DNA of 6,453 bases from an uncultured Erysipelotrichaceae bacterium (GCA_902766675.1 CACXEN010000013.1:1-6453); one strand, 5' to 3'; shown: positions 1-5,656, numbered from the stretch's first letter. Notes: generated by a model not told the origin, from the sequence alone. Numbers and translations: made by a program.

Positions 1-1
1 A

Positions 2-49
2 TACGGTCTCAAAGGCGCAAGACGTGCACCACAATACTCAAAACGTTAA
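2..49 (+). CDS. rpsI: 30S ribosomal protein S9, C-terminal end only (5' truncated by window edge)
   Basis: The reading frame from base 2 gives YGLKGARRAPQYSKR and then TAA. This matches the highly conserved basic tail of bacterial S9 (typically YGLK-ARRAPQ-SKR), which reaches the decoding centre of the 30S subunit and contacts P-site tRNA. Only 15 residues lie in the window; the remaining roughly 115 would be upstream, usually behind rplM (L13). A strong hairpin terminator follows 12 bases after the stop, so this is the end of the ribosomal transcript and the next gene belongs to a different unit. The call rests on a short motif, but the motif is distinctive. Confidence 0.88.
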   Translation, partial: YGLKGARRAPQYSKR

Positions 50-60
50 TATGGTTTTGG

Positions 61-88
61 AAAGTCTCACATCGTGGGACTTTTTTTT
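61..88 (+). terminator. Rho-independent terminator of the rpsI transcript
   Basis: AAAGTCTCAC (61-70) pairs with GTGGGACTTT (74-83) across an ATC loop. This gives a 10-bp stem with one G-U wobble (T67 with G77), and a run of eight T residues follows at 81-88. The structure sits just after the S9 stop codon and before the next gene's ribosome site. Confidence 0.9.
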
Positions 89-130
89 CGGTTGTTCTTT
101 CTATTTTTGTATAAGAAGATAGGAGGTAAC

Positions 131-664
131 ATGCTGAATAAAAGAAAGAAAAAATTTGGAATATTACAAAGAGAACAAATTGATTTAGGGAAGAAGAATG
201 GTTTAAGTGACAGGGCTATTCGAATATACGCAAAAGAGAAATATGATTTCTTACAAATGCAAGAAATGCGTATGGCATTAGAATCGGGTATGTCACCTTG
301 GAAAGTACGTTTTCGATTCTTCCCATGGATACCACATCAAGCAATGGAAAAGATAAGAGAATTAAGTGAAGAAGAAGTGGATGATCCAAAGCCATACTAT
401 AGTGCAATTATTGTGACAGTAATCATTATGGGAATAATCATCATTGGATTATTTATTCATATGCATCTTGTACCACCATTTACATTAAAACTAGATGAAA
501 TAGAAATAAAAAAAGGAGAAAGAATTAATCCAATCAAATATTTGGATGAGTCTTACGTAGATAGTGTCACCATCCAACAAGGAGAAGAAAAAGGAAATCG
601 TGTTATCTTATATGAAAATAATCAAGTCTATCGGATATTACATATAAAAGAAAAAGAAGAATAA
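131..664 (+). CDS. Single-pass membrane protein of unknown function (177 aa)
   Basis: I do not recognise a named family over the full length. The start is ATG 131 because AGGAGG lies at 121-126, four bases upstream; a longer frame from 74 begins inside the preceding terminator and has no ribosome site. Three parts are visible. Residues 1-78 are basic and hydrophilic, with two imperfect repeats of a pattern like LQxEQIxLGxxNGLS / FLQMQEMRMALESGMS, the second preceded by IYAKEKYD. Similar 'YAKPEFD..QM..IR.GLE.GL' repeats occur in uncharacterised Bacillota proteins. Residues about 90-112 form one strongly hydrophobic helix. Residues about 115-177 resemble a short Ig-like or DUF5011-like strand-rich tail (LKLDEIEIKKGERINP). 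By charge, the N-terminal part is probably cytoplasmic and the tail outside. The gene stands alone, convergent with the serine hydrolase. No convincing promoter is visible. Confidence 0.75.
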   Translation: MLNKRKKKFGILQREQIDLGKKNGLSDRAIRIYAKEKYDFLQMQEMRMALESGMSPWKVRFRFFPWIPHQAMEKIRELSEEEVDDPKPYYSAIIVTVIIMGIIIIGLFIHMHLVPPFTLKLDEIEIKKGERINPIKYLDESYVDSVTIQQGEEKGNRVILYENNQVYRILHIKEKEE

Positions 665-678
665 TTGTTTTATTCTTC
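646..678 (-). terminator. Terminator of the serine hydrolase gene, built on a palindrome holding both stop codons
   Basis: GAAGAATAA (656-664) and TTATTCTTC (670-678) form a perfect 9-bp stem around a 5-base loop. Read on the minus strand, the stem is followed by a T-rich run (complement of the A-rich 646-655), as expected for a Rho-independent terminator. Read on the plus strand, the downstream sequence is not T-rich, so it would be a weak terminator for the 131-664 gene. The left arm holds that gene's TAA and the right arm holds the hydrolase's TAA. The stem is A/T-rich, so strength is uncertain. Confidence 0.6.
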
Positions 679-1602
679 ATTGATTTGAATCATATATTCA
701 TATACTAATTTTGAAACATTAGCGATATCATCGAATGATTTAAGATCATCAATTTGGTTTTCTGTCATAACTACTAAGATATAATCTGTTGTATCAGTAT
801 AAATAATTGCGGCATCATTTTGTACATCATACAATTCTCCTGTTTTATTTGCACATTGAATATCTTCTGGTAAACCTGCAGGAATTTTATCTCTTCTTTC
901 TTGATTCAACATGCAGTTTAAAATCTTTTCTGATGCATCCTTGTTTACATAGGTGCCATAATAAATATTATTAAGAGCTTTACCTATATCACTAACAGAA
1001 GATAAGTTTTTAGCATCTTCACTATAGATGGAAGGGGCACCAATTAAACGGCCAGTTTCTGGATAACCATTTTTATGCGCAAATTCAGTGACTTCCTGAA
1101 GACCATTTTCATAATAGCCACCAAAATATGTTTCTAAGGCTTCCCATGCATCATTATCGCTTTGAGAAATCATTAATCGCAATAAACTATCAGAATATGG
1201 TGTTTCTGCTATACCTTTATTGCTTATGGCGTCAAAGTATTCACCGGCTGTGAATAATTTGATTAAACTTGCGGCTACCATTTGTTTTTCGTTGATAATT
1301 GTTTTTTTATTTCTTTTTAAATCCTCTATATAGATAGACCAGTTTCCATCATATTGTTTGATTTGTTCTTTTAAAGCGATTTCCAATTCATCTTGTGGAT
1401 CTGGAGTAGGAGGTATGGTTTCATTAGGAGGTGTGGTTTCAATTGGAGAGGCCTCTTTAGGCTCCTCTACCACTGCACTTTCATTTGTTTTATTACCATC
1501 ACCTTTTCTTTGCTCAAGATAAAAGTAATTGCCGACAATTACTGCGATGATTATCATAAGAAAGAGATAGGTTTTATAGTGGATTTTAAAATACTCAGTC
1601 AT
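670..1602 (-). CDS. Membrane-anchored class A beta-lactamase-like serine hydrolase (310 aa)
   Basis: This is a penicillin-recognising serine enzyme of the beta-lactamase class A fold (Pfam Beta-lactamase2 type). An uncleaved signal anchor at residues about 11-29 is followed by a Pro/Thr/Glu-rich spacer (about 46-71) and the catalytic domain (about 73-310), which should lie outside the membrane. Motifs in order are S112-L-I-K115 (nucleophile and Lys), S148-D-N150 and K253-T-G255. The interval from SDN to KTG is close to that of class A enzymes, but the interval from SxxK to SDN is 36 residues against about 60. I see no ExxLN omega-loop motif carrying the deacylating Glu166, so it may be a cell-wall peptidase or peptide-binding relative and not a resistance enzyme. 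Two cysteines, C230 and C250, lie in the extracellular part. No good ribosome site precedes ATG 1602, so the exact start is less certain than the gene. Confidence 0.85.
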   Translation of the reverse strand: MTEYFKIHYKTYLFLMIIIAVIVGNYFYLEQRKGDGNKTNESAVVEEPKEASPIETTPPNETIPPTPDPQDELEIALKEQIKQYDGNWSIYIEDLKRNKKTIINEKQMVAASLIKLFTAGEYFDAISNKGIAETPYSDSLLRLMISQSDNDAWEALETYFGGYYENGLQEVTEFAHKNGYPETGRLIGAPSIYSEDAKNLSSVSDIGKALNNIYYGTYVNKDASEKILNCMLNQERRDKIPAGLPEDIQCANKTGELYDVQNDAAIIYTDTTDYILVVMTENQIDDLKSFDDIANVSKLVYEYMIQINEE

Positions 1603-1651
1603 AAAATAAATTTTACGCCAATTCTGACATATTGAACAGTTTTAATTGGTG

Positions 1652-1679
1652 TTTATAAAAAATAAATTGATGTAAACAA
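1652..1679 (-). promoter_or_regulatory. Possible promoter of the serine hydrolase gene
   Basis: On the minus strand, TTGTTT (complement of 1674-1679) and TATAAA (complement of 1652-1657) are separated by 16 bases. This would place transcription start about 40 bases before ATG 1602. The region overlaps the probable divergent PTS promoter, and A/T-rich DNA gives many chance matches. Confidence 0.35.
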
Positions 1680-1698
1680 GTGAATAATTGGGTATAAT
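1667..1698 (+). promoter_or_regulatory. Probable promoter of the PTS IIB-IIA operon
   Basis: A perfect -10 box, TATAAT, lies at 1693-1698. It is 43 bases upstream of the IIB start codon. The -35 element is poor: TTGATG at 1667-1672 is 20 bases away, and TGTAAA at 1671-1676 has better spacing (16) but weak identity. This suggests a promoter that may need an activator. No clear catabolite-repression (cre) palindrome was found. Confidence 0.5.
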
Positions 1699-1740
1699 TA
1701 ATACTAGCAATAAACCTGATTGGTAAAGGGGGTACGTTAT

Positions 1741-2049
1741 ATGAAAAAGATCGTATTATTTTGTACAGGTGGCATGTCTACTGGCATATTAGTAAATAAA
1801 ATTAGACAATGTGTGCTAGAAAGAGGTCTAGAAATAGAAATTGATGCGTATGGTATCAGTGAAATAGATAAATATGGACCAGAGGCAGATGTGATTCTAA
1901 TTAGTCCACAAGTTAGCTTCGCAGAAGAAGAAGTACGTAATAAGTTCCCTGAGAAACCTGTTGAACTTATTGATATGGAAACATATAGCATGATGAAGGG
2001 CGAAGCAGTATTAAATAAGTGTTTAGAGATTCTAGGCGAGGACGCATAA
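1741..2049 (+). CDS. PTS lactose/cellobiose-family IIB component (102 aa)
   Basis: This is a cytoplasmic phosphotransferase subunit that receives phosphate from IIA on a cysteine and passes it to a sugar bound by IIC. The N-terminus MKKIVLFCTGGMSTGILV carries the phosphocysteine loop C8-T-G-G-M-S-T, typical of the lactose/chitobiose IIB family. The later LISPQVSFAEEEVRNKFP and PVELIDMETYSMMKGE segments resemble the E. coli ChbB pattern (GPQI..., PVEVID...YG...). The length is normal for a free-standing IIB. ATG 1741 is chosen because AAAGGGGG at 1725-1732 lies eight bases upstream; an earlier in-frame ATG at 1720 has no such site. It is the first gene of a two-gene operon with IIA. The sugar cannot be told from IIB; a cellobiose- or chitobiose-like beta-glucoside is most likely. 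Confidence 0.93.
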   Translation: MKKIVLFCTGGMSTGILVNKIRQCVLERGLEIEIDAYGISEIDKYGPEADVILISPQVSFAEEEVRNKFPEKPVELIDMETYSMMKGEAVLNKCLEILGEDA

Positions 2050-2052
2050 TAA

Positions 2053-2367
2053 ATGGAAGGGCTAGAAGCGATTTCGTTTCAAATTATTGCGGCCGTTGGG
2101 GCAGCGCGTTCCAGTTATATCAAGGCAATAGATTTAGCTAGCGAAGGTAAGTTTGAAGAAGCTAAAGAGTTAATAGAAGAAGGCCAAAAGCATTTTAACG
2201 AAGGACATAAGGTGCATGGCGAATTATTAACGATGATGGCGAATGATGAACTGCCAGCGATGAATCTATTATTGACGCATGCGGAAGACCAAATGATGTC
2301 AGCAGAAGCATTTGGCATCATCGCAGAAAGATTCATAAAACTTTATAAGAAACTTGAAGAAAAGTAA
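2053..2367 (+). CDS. PTS lactose/cellobiose-family IIA component (104 aa)
   Basis: This cytoplasmic phosphocarrier takes phosphate from HPr and gives it to the IIB encoded just upstream. The family is an all-helical trimer. The segment NLLLTHAEDQMMSAE carries the expected phosphorylated histidine, H76, with D79 three residues on, matching the metal-binding aspartate region of LacA/ChbA. The first helix (IIAAVGAARSSYIKAIDLA) and the central segment (FEEAKELIEEGQKHFNEGHKVH) also fit the family. The length is typical. Its ATG follows the IIB stop after a second TAA, and the GGCGAGG near 2035-2041 at the end of IIB probably serves as ribosome site, so the two are translationally close-coupled. 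A terminator follows within 5 bases, and no IIC gene is present, so the permease must be elsewhere. Confidence 0.93.
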   Translation: MEGLEAISFQIIAAVGAARSSYIKAIDLASEGKFEEAKELIEEGQKHFNEGHKVHGELLTMMANDELPAMNLLLTHAEDQMMSAEAFGIIAERFIKLYKKLEEK

Positions 2368-2371
2368 GTAG

Positions 2372-2401
2372 AACCTGTGCAAGATAAGCACAGGTTTTTT
2401 C
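2372..2401 (+). terminator. Rho-independent terminator of the PTS operon
   Basis: AACCTGTGC (2372-2380) and GCACAGGTT (2388-2396) form a perfect 9-bp stem with a 7-base loop, ending in a run of T (2395-2400). It starts 5 bases after the IIA stop, separating the PTS genes from the copper operon. Confidence 0.93.
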
Positions 2402-2413
2402 TATGCATATCTT

Positions 2414-2442
2414 TTGACACATACCCCTAGGGGGTATATCAT
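2414..2442 (+). promoter_or_regulatory. Promoter of the csoR-copA copper operon
   Basis: A consensus -35 box, TTGACA (2414-2419), and TATCAT (2437-2442) are separated by 17 bases. Transcription would start near 2449, about 12 bases before the csoR ATG, which gives a very short leader that begins close to the ribosome site GAGGTGA (2449-2455). A CsoR-type palindrome fills the spacer. Confidence 0.82.
2421..2437 (+). promoter_or_regulatory. CsoR operator (copper-responsive)
   Basis: The 17-base inverted repeat is ATACCCC, then TAG, then GGGGTAT. This matches the known CsoR operator style, a C-run and G-run framed by TA with a central TA-rich step. It lies between the -35 and -10 boxes, so a bound repressor would block RNA polymerase. 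Since csoR is the first gene downstream, the circuit is autoregulated. The only copy seen in the window is this one. Confidence 0.88.
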
Positions 2443-2460
2443 GTTTTCGAGGTGATAGAG

Positions 2461-2757
2461 ATGGCGAATTGTTGTAATACAAGACATAAAAAAAGAACAG
2501 AAGAAGAAAAGAAAAAGTTAGTCACTAGATTAAAAAAGGCAGAAGGACAAATTCGCGGAATAGAAAAAATGATAGAAGATGATATGTATTGTCCAGATAT
2601 CTTAATCCAAGTATCCGCAATCACAAGTGCCTTGAATAGTTTTAATAAAGAATTATTAGCATGTCACATTCGCTCATGTGTAAAAGAAGATATTAAAGCA
2701 GATAAAGATGAATCGATAGATGAGCTTGTTTTAGTTTTACAGAGGTTGATGAAATAA
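2461..2757 (+). CDS. csoR: Copper-sensing transcriptional repressor CsoR (98 aa)
   Basis: This all-helical repressor of the CsoR/RcnR family releases DNA when Cu(I) binds. The Cu(I) ligands Cys-His-Cys are present as C44 (in MYCPDIL), H69 and C73 (ACHIRSC), with the same 25- and 4-residue spacing as C36, H61 and C65 of M. tuberculosis CsoR; Y43 precedes the first ligand. LVTRLKKAEGQIRGIEKMIE is the typical first-helix signature. Extra cysteines C4 and C5 at the N-terminus are not part of the known site. ATG 2461 is preferred over an in-frame GTG at 2452, because that GTG lies inside the ribosome site GAGGTGA. The gene ends two bases before copA and sits under its own operator. The ligand set favours copper over nickel, formaldehyde or persulfide sensing. 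Confidence 0.93.
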   Translation: MANCCNTRHKKRTEEEKKKLVTRLKKAEGQIRGIEKMIEDDMYCPDILIQVSAITSALNSFNKELLACHIRSCVKEDIKADKDESIDELVLVLQRLMK

Positions 2758-2759
2758 GT

Positions 2760-5273
2760 ATGAAGCAATATAACGTTACAGGAATGAGTTGTGCAGCTTG
2801 CCAAGCACGGGTAGAAAAGGCAGTAAGCCAAGTACCAGGTGTTGAAAGTTGTGCGGTAAGCCTTTTAACGAATTCCATGGGTGTCGAAGGAAATGCGAAT
2901 GAAAAAGATATTATTGATGCAGTTCAAAAGGCAGGCTATGGCGCAAGTATAAAAGGGAAAACAAAAAGCAATCAAGAAAGTGAAGAAGTATTAGCTGATA
3001 CTGAAACACCAAAATTAAAGAGAAGGCTACTTTTATCTCTTGGATTTTTAATTGCCTTAATGTATATCACAATGGGACATAATATGTGGAATTGGCCATT
3101 ACCAAGTTATTTCACACATAATCATTTGGGATTAGCACTAACACAAATGTTGTTGACGATTGCGGTAATGATCATTAATCGAAAGTTTTTTACATCTGGA
3201 TTTAATGCACTTATACATGGTTCTCCAAATATGGATACATTAGTTGCGCTTGGCTCTTCCGTTGCTTTTGCGTGGAGCCTATATGTATTTTATGAAATGT
3301 GTGGAATGATTACACAAGGATCAAACAATGCAGATTTAATGAATCTATATCATAACCAATTGTATTTTGAATCAGCAGCGATGATTCCAGCACTGATTAC
3401 AGTTGGGAAAATGCTAGAAGCAATGTCAAAAGGCAAAACAACAGATGCATTAAAATCACTAATGAAACTTGCACCTAAAACAGCAACGATATTACAAGAT
3501 GAAAAAGAAGTTGAAGTAGAGATCAGTGATGTGCAAGTAGGTGATATATTCATCGTAAAACCTGGAGAAAATATCCCGGTTGATGGTGTAGTAATAAAAG
3601 GACATTCTGCAATTGATGAATCTGCATTAACAGGAGAATCTATCCCAGTTGATAAACAGGAAGGATCTATCGTTAGTGCAGCAACAACAAATCAATCAGG
3701 ACATTTAACATGTCGCGCAACACGTGTTGCGGAAGATACAACATTATCTCAAATCATTCAATTGGTTTCTGATGCAGCTGCCACAAAAGCACCAATCGCA
3801 AGAATTGCGGATAAGGTTTCAGGAATATTTGTGCCTGCTGTTATTGTGATTGCGATCATTGTAATGATTGGTTGGCTTATTGCAGGTAAAGAAGTTTCAT
3901 TTGCGTTAGAAAGAGCAATATCAGTACTAGTTATTTCATGCCCGTGTGCACTAGGTTTAGCTACACCTGTTGCAATTATGGTAGGTAATGGTATGGGAGC
4001 TAAGATAGGTATCCTATTTAAAACAAGTGAAGCATTAGAAGAAGCGGGAAAAGTGCAAATTATAGCATTAGATAAAACTGGGACAATTACTGCTGGTGAG
4101 CCAAGAGTAACCGATATTATTGCGAATGACGAAAAACAATTATTACAAATTGCATACACATTAGAGAAAAAATCAGAACATCCACTTGCCAAAGCTATCG
4201 TATTGAAAGCAAGTGAAACAGATATAGAAGAATTAGAAATTGATTCTTTTGAAGCAGTTGTAGGAAATGGTTTAAGTGGTGTGATTAATCAAAAAAATGT
4301 ACATGCTGGAAATCAAACATATATTGAAAAATATATCGAATTAGATAAAGACACAAAAACAATCGCAGAAGAATTATCATCACAAGGAAAAACAGTTGTA
4401 TATTTTGAAATGGATAAACAACTTCTCGGTATGATAGCTATCGCAGATGTTATTAAAGAAGATAGCAAAGAAGCAATCACCCAATTAAAAAATCTTGGTA
4501 TTGAAGTTGTCATGTTAACAGGTGATAATGCAAAGACAGCCAATGCAATAGGTAAAGAAGCAGGTGTCAATCATGTAATTGCAGAAGTTCTTCCAGATGG
4601 AAAAGAAAAAGTCATTCGTGATTTACAAGCATATGGTAAAGTCGCAATGGTTGGGGATGGCATTAATGATGCTCCTGCACTAACAAGAAGTGATATCGGT
4701 GTAGCGATTGGATCTGGTACAGATATAGCAATCGATAGTGCTGAAGTAGTTCTTATGAATTCTAAATTGAGTGATGTTGCTGGTATGGTTCGCTTATCAA
4801 GAGCAACATTAAAAAATATTCATGAAAACTTGTTCTGGGCATTCTTTTATAACTTGATATGTATTCCACTAGCTGCAGGATTATTACATTATCAAATGAA
4901 TCCAATGATTGGTGCATTAGCAATGAGCTTATCTTCATTTACAGTATGCATGAATGCATTACGTTTGAATTTATTTAAAATAGATGATTCCTCAAAGGAT
5001 AAGAAAATAAAGAATCATATTCAATTACCAGAATTAAAAATACAAACAGAAGGAGAAAAAGTTATGGAAAAGACAATTAAAGTAGAAGGTATGATGTGTG
5101 AACACTGTGAAGCAACAGTGAAAAAAGCACTAGAGAAACTTGATGGTGTAGTAGAAGCTACTGCAAATCATACAGAGGGAAAAGTTGTATTAAAACTAGA
5201 TAAAGATGTTGATGAAGCAACTTTAAAAGCAACGATTGAAGACAAAGACTATACTTACGTTGGAGTAGAATAA
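2760..5273 (+). CDS. copA: Cu+-exporting P1B-type ATPase with N- and C-terminal HMA domains (837 aa)
   Basis: This membrane pump moves Cu(I) out of the cytoplasm using ATP. The order of parts is: HMA domain 1 (1-65; GMSC11AAC14); four helices (about 89-106, 123-140, 158-178, 202-220); actuator domain with TGES 291-294; helices about 354-376 and 385-408, the latter with the metal-binding CPC 394-396; phosphorylation site DKTGT 438-442; HP 474-475; TGDN 587-590; GDGINDAP 632-639; and two last helices with Y697-N698 and M722-S-L-S-S726, the P1B-1 copper set. After the usual end (about 740) comes a charged linker of about 28 residues and a second HMA domain (769-837; C780-E-H-C783), so it is longer than the common one- or two-N-terminal-HMA form. 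It starts two bases after csoR; AGAGG at 2741-2745 is the likely ribosome site. Co-regulated by CsoR. The C-terminal domain may also be made separately. Confidence 0.96.
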   Translation: MKQYNVTGMSCAACQARVEKAVSQVPGVESCAVSLLTNSMGVEGNANEKDIIDAVQKAGYGASIKGKTKSNQESEEVLADTETPKLKRRLLLSLGFLIALMYITMGHNMWNWPLPSYFTHNHLGLALTQMLLTIAVMIINRKFFTSGFNALIHGSPNMDTLVALGSSVAFAWSLYVFYEMCGMITQGSNNADLMNLYHNQLYFESAAMIPALITVGKMLEAMSKGKTTDALKSLMKLAPKTATILQDEKEVEVEISDVQVGDIFIVKPGENIPVDGVVIKGHSAIDESALTGESIPVDKQEGSIVSAATTNQSGHLTCRATRVAEDTTLSQIIQLVSDAAATKAPIARIADKVSGIFVPAVIVIAIIVMIGWLIAGKEVSFALERAISVLVISCPCALGLATPVAIMVGNGMGAKIGILFKTSEALEEAGKVQIIALDKTGTITAGEPRVTDIIANDEKQLLQIAYTLEKKSEHPLAKAIVLKASETDIEELEIDSFEAVVGNGLSGVINQKNVHAGNQTYIEKYIELDKDTKTIAEELSSQGKTVVYFEMDKQLLGMIAIADVIKEDSKEAITQLKNLGIEVVMLTGDNAKTANAIGKEAGVNHVIAEVLPDGKEKVIRDLQAYGKVAMVGDGINDAPALTRSDIGVAIGSGTDIAIDSAEVVLMNSKLSDVAGMVRLSRATLKNIHENLFWAFFYNLICIPLAAGLLHYQMNPMIGALAMSLSSFTVCMNALRLNLFKIDDSSKDKKIKNHIQLPELKIQTEGEKVMEKTIKVEGMMCEHCEATVKKALEKLDGVVEATANHTEGKVVLKLDKDVDEATLKATIEDKDYTYVGVE
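5049..5055 (+). promoter_or_regulatory. Internal Shine-Dalgarno inside copA
   Basis: GAAGGAG ends eight bases before an in-frame ATG (5064) at the exact boundary between the copA linker and its C-terminal HMA domain. Both match and spacing are as good as those of real starts in this window, and better than that of copA itself. Confidence 0.6.
5064..5273 (+). CDS. Possible CopZ-like copper chaperone made from an internal start in copA (69 aa)
   Basis: The last 69 codons of copA, read in the same frame from ATG 5064, would give a complete free HMA domain: MEKTIKVEGMMCEHCEAT at the start, Cu(I)-binding C12 and C15, and a final D-Y-T-Y-V segment typical of loop 5 and the last strand. Free CopZ chaperones, such as that of B. 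subtilis, are also about 69 residues. A strong ribosome site (5049-5055) precedes the ATG. If used, the cell would make CopA with a tethered chaperone domain plus a soluble copy that carries Cu(I) to CopA or CsoR. The domain itself is certain; separate translation is inferred from the start signals alone. The alternative is that the GAAGGAG is a chance product of Glu-Gly-Glu codons, or a relic of a gene fusion. Confidence 0.5.
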   Translation: MEKTIKVEGMMCEHCEATVKKALEKLDGVVEATANHTEGKVVLKLDKDVDEATLKATIEDKDYTYVGVE

Positions 5274-5313
5274 ATGAAAGAAATAGTATTAGGTGTTGAA
5301 GGTATGATGTGTG
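5085..5313 (+). repeat. 16-bp direct repeat in the two adjacent HMA metal-loop coding regions
   Basis: GAAGGTATGATGTGTG occurs at 5085-5100 (copA C-terminal HMA) and again at 5298-5313 (next small gene), 213 bases apart. Both encode E-G-M-M-C and lie in the same codon phase. Selection on the metal loop, or duplication of one HMA module, could explain it. Confidence 0.7.
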
Positions 5314-5522
5314 GTATGTGTGAATCACATATCAATGACGCAATTAGAAATAAATTTCCAAATATTAAAAAAGTATCATCCAATAGAAAGAAAAAAGAAA
5401 CGGTCATTCAAAGTGAAGATATTTTAGATAAAGAAGACTTAAACAAGATTATTACAGAAGTTGGATATACGATGACTTCATATGATATAAGAGAAAAGAA
5501 GAAAGGTTTGTTTGGGAGATGA
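5274..5522 (+). CDS. Small HMA-domain (heavy-metal-associated) protein (82 aa)
   Basis: This is a likely cytoplasmic Cu(I)-binding protein. The N-terminus has the HMA metal loop G-M-M-C13-G-M-C16 with H19 just after it, and the body ends in the loop-like VGYTM (about 64-68). It differs from a standard CopZ in having a very basic middle (NRKKKET, near residues 37-43) and a basic, glycine-phenylalanine tail (EKKKGLFGR). Similar small proteins accompany copA in other gut Bacillota as far as I recall; the exact role (chaperone, buffer or repair) is unknown. ATG 5274 directly follows the copA TAA, with TGGAG at 5261-5265 eight bases upstream, so it is co-translated with copA. Its stop overlaps the next gene's start (ATGA at 5519-5522). 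Confidence 0.85.
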   Translation: MKEIVLGVEGMMCGMCESHINDAIRNKFPNIKKVSSNRKKKETVIQSEDILDKEDLNKIITEVGYTMTSYDIREKKKGLFGR

Positions 5523-5656
5523 ACGCAATATTTGAAAGAGTCAGTGTAAGGCAGTATACAGACAAAGAAATAGAAGATGAAAAAATCGAACTATTATTAA
5601 AAGCTGCGATGGCTGCCCCAAGTGCTCATAATCAACAACCTTGGGAATTCAATTAA
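5519..5656 (+). pseudogene. Nitroreductase-family gene, 5' fragment broken by an insertion element
   Basis: The frame from ATG 5519 gives 45 residues. RVSVRQYTDKEIEDEKIE followed by LLLKAAMAAPSAHNQQPWEF is the classic N-terminus of FMN-dependent nitroreductases: the early Arg-Ser/Val-x-R and the SAHNQQPW stretch form part of the FMN site. Family members are usually about 165-200 residues, so roughly three quarters is missing. Homology ends at Phe44 (5648-5650). The next codons, AAT TAA, belong to the start of the IS200/IS605-type DNA. The ATG overlaps the TGA of the HMA gene, which places it as the last gene of the copper operon; GAAAGG at 5501-5506 is the likely ribosome site. A copper-induced nitroreductase (CinD) is known in Lactococcus lactis. 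The missing 3' part may lie beyond the element, outside this window. Confidence 0.88.

Noticed and set aside
74..130. N-terminal extension of the 131-664 protein from ATG 74
   Set aside because: It begins inside the rpsI terminator stem and has no ribosome site, while AGGAGG sits four bases before ATG 131.
1393..1635. 80-codon plus-strand open frame over the start of the serine hydrolase gene
   Set aside because: It is antisense to the signal anchor and Pro-rich spacer, with low-complexity composition and no ribosome site.
1651..1690. Catabolite-repression (cre) site before the PTS operon
   Set aside because: TGTAAACA near 1671 gives only a half match and lacks the central CG and symmetry of cre.
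1720..1740. Earlier IIB start at ATG 1720
   Set aside because: The ribosome site AAAGGGGG lies after it and fits ATG 1741, which also gives the normal IIB N-terminus.
2452..2460. GTG start for csoR
   Set aside because: The GTG is part of the Shine-Dalgarno GAGGTGA used by ATG 2461.
3758..4192. 144-codon minus-strand open frame inside copA
   Set aside because: It is a shadow of a well-conserved gene, with no ribosome site and no recognisable motif.
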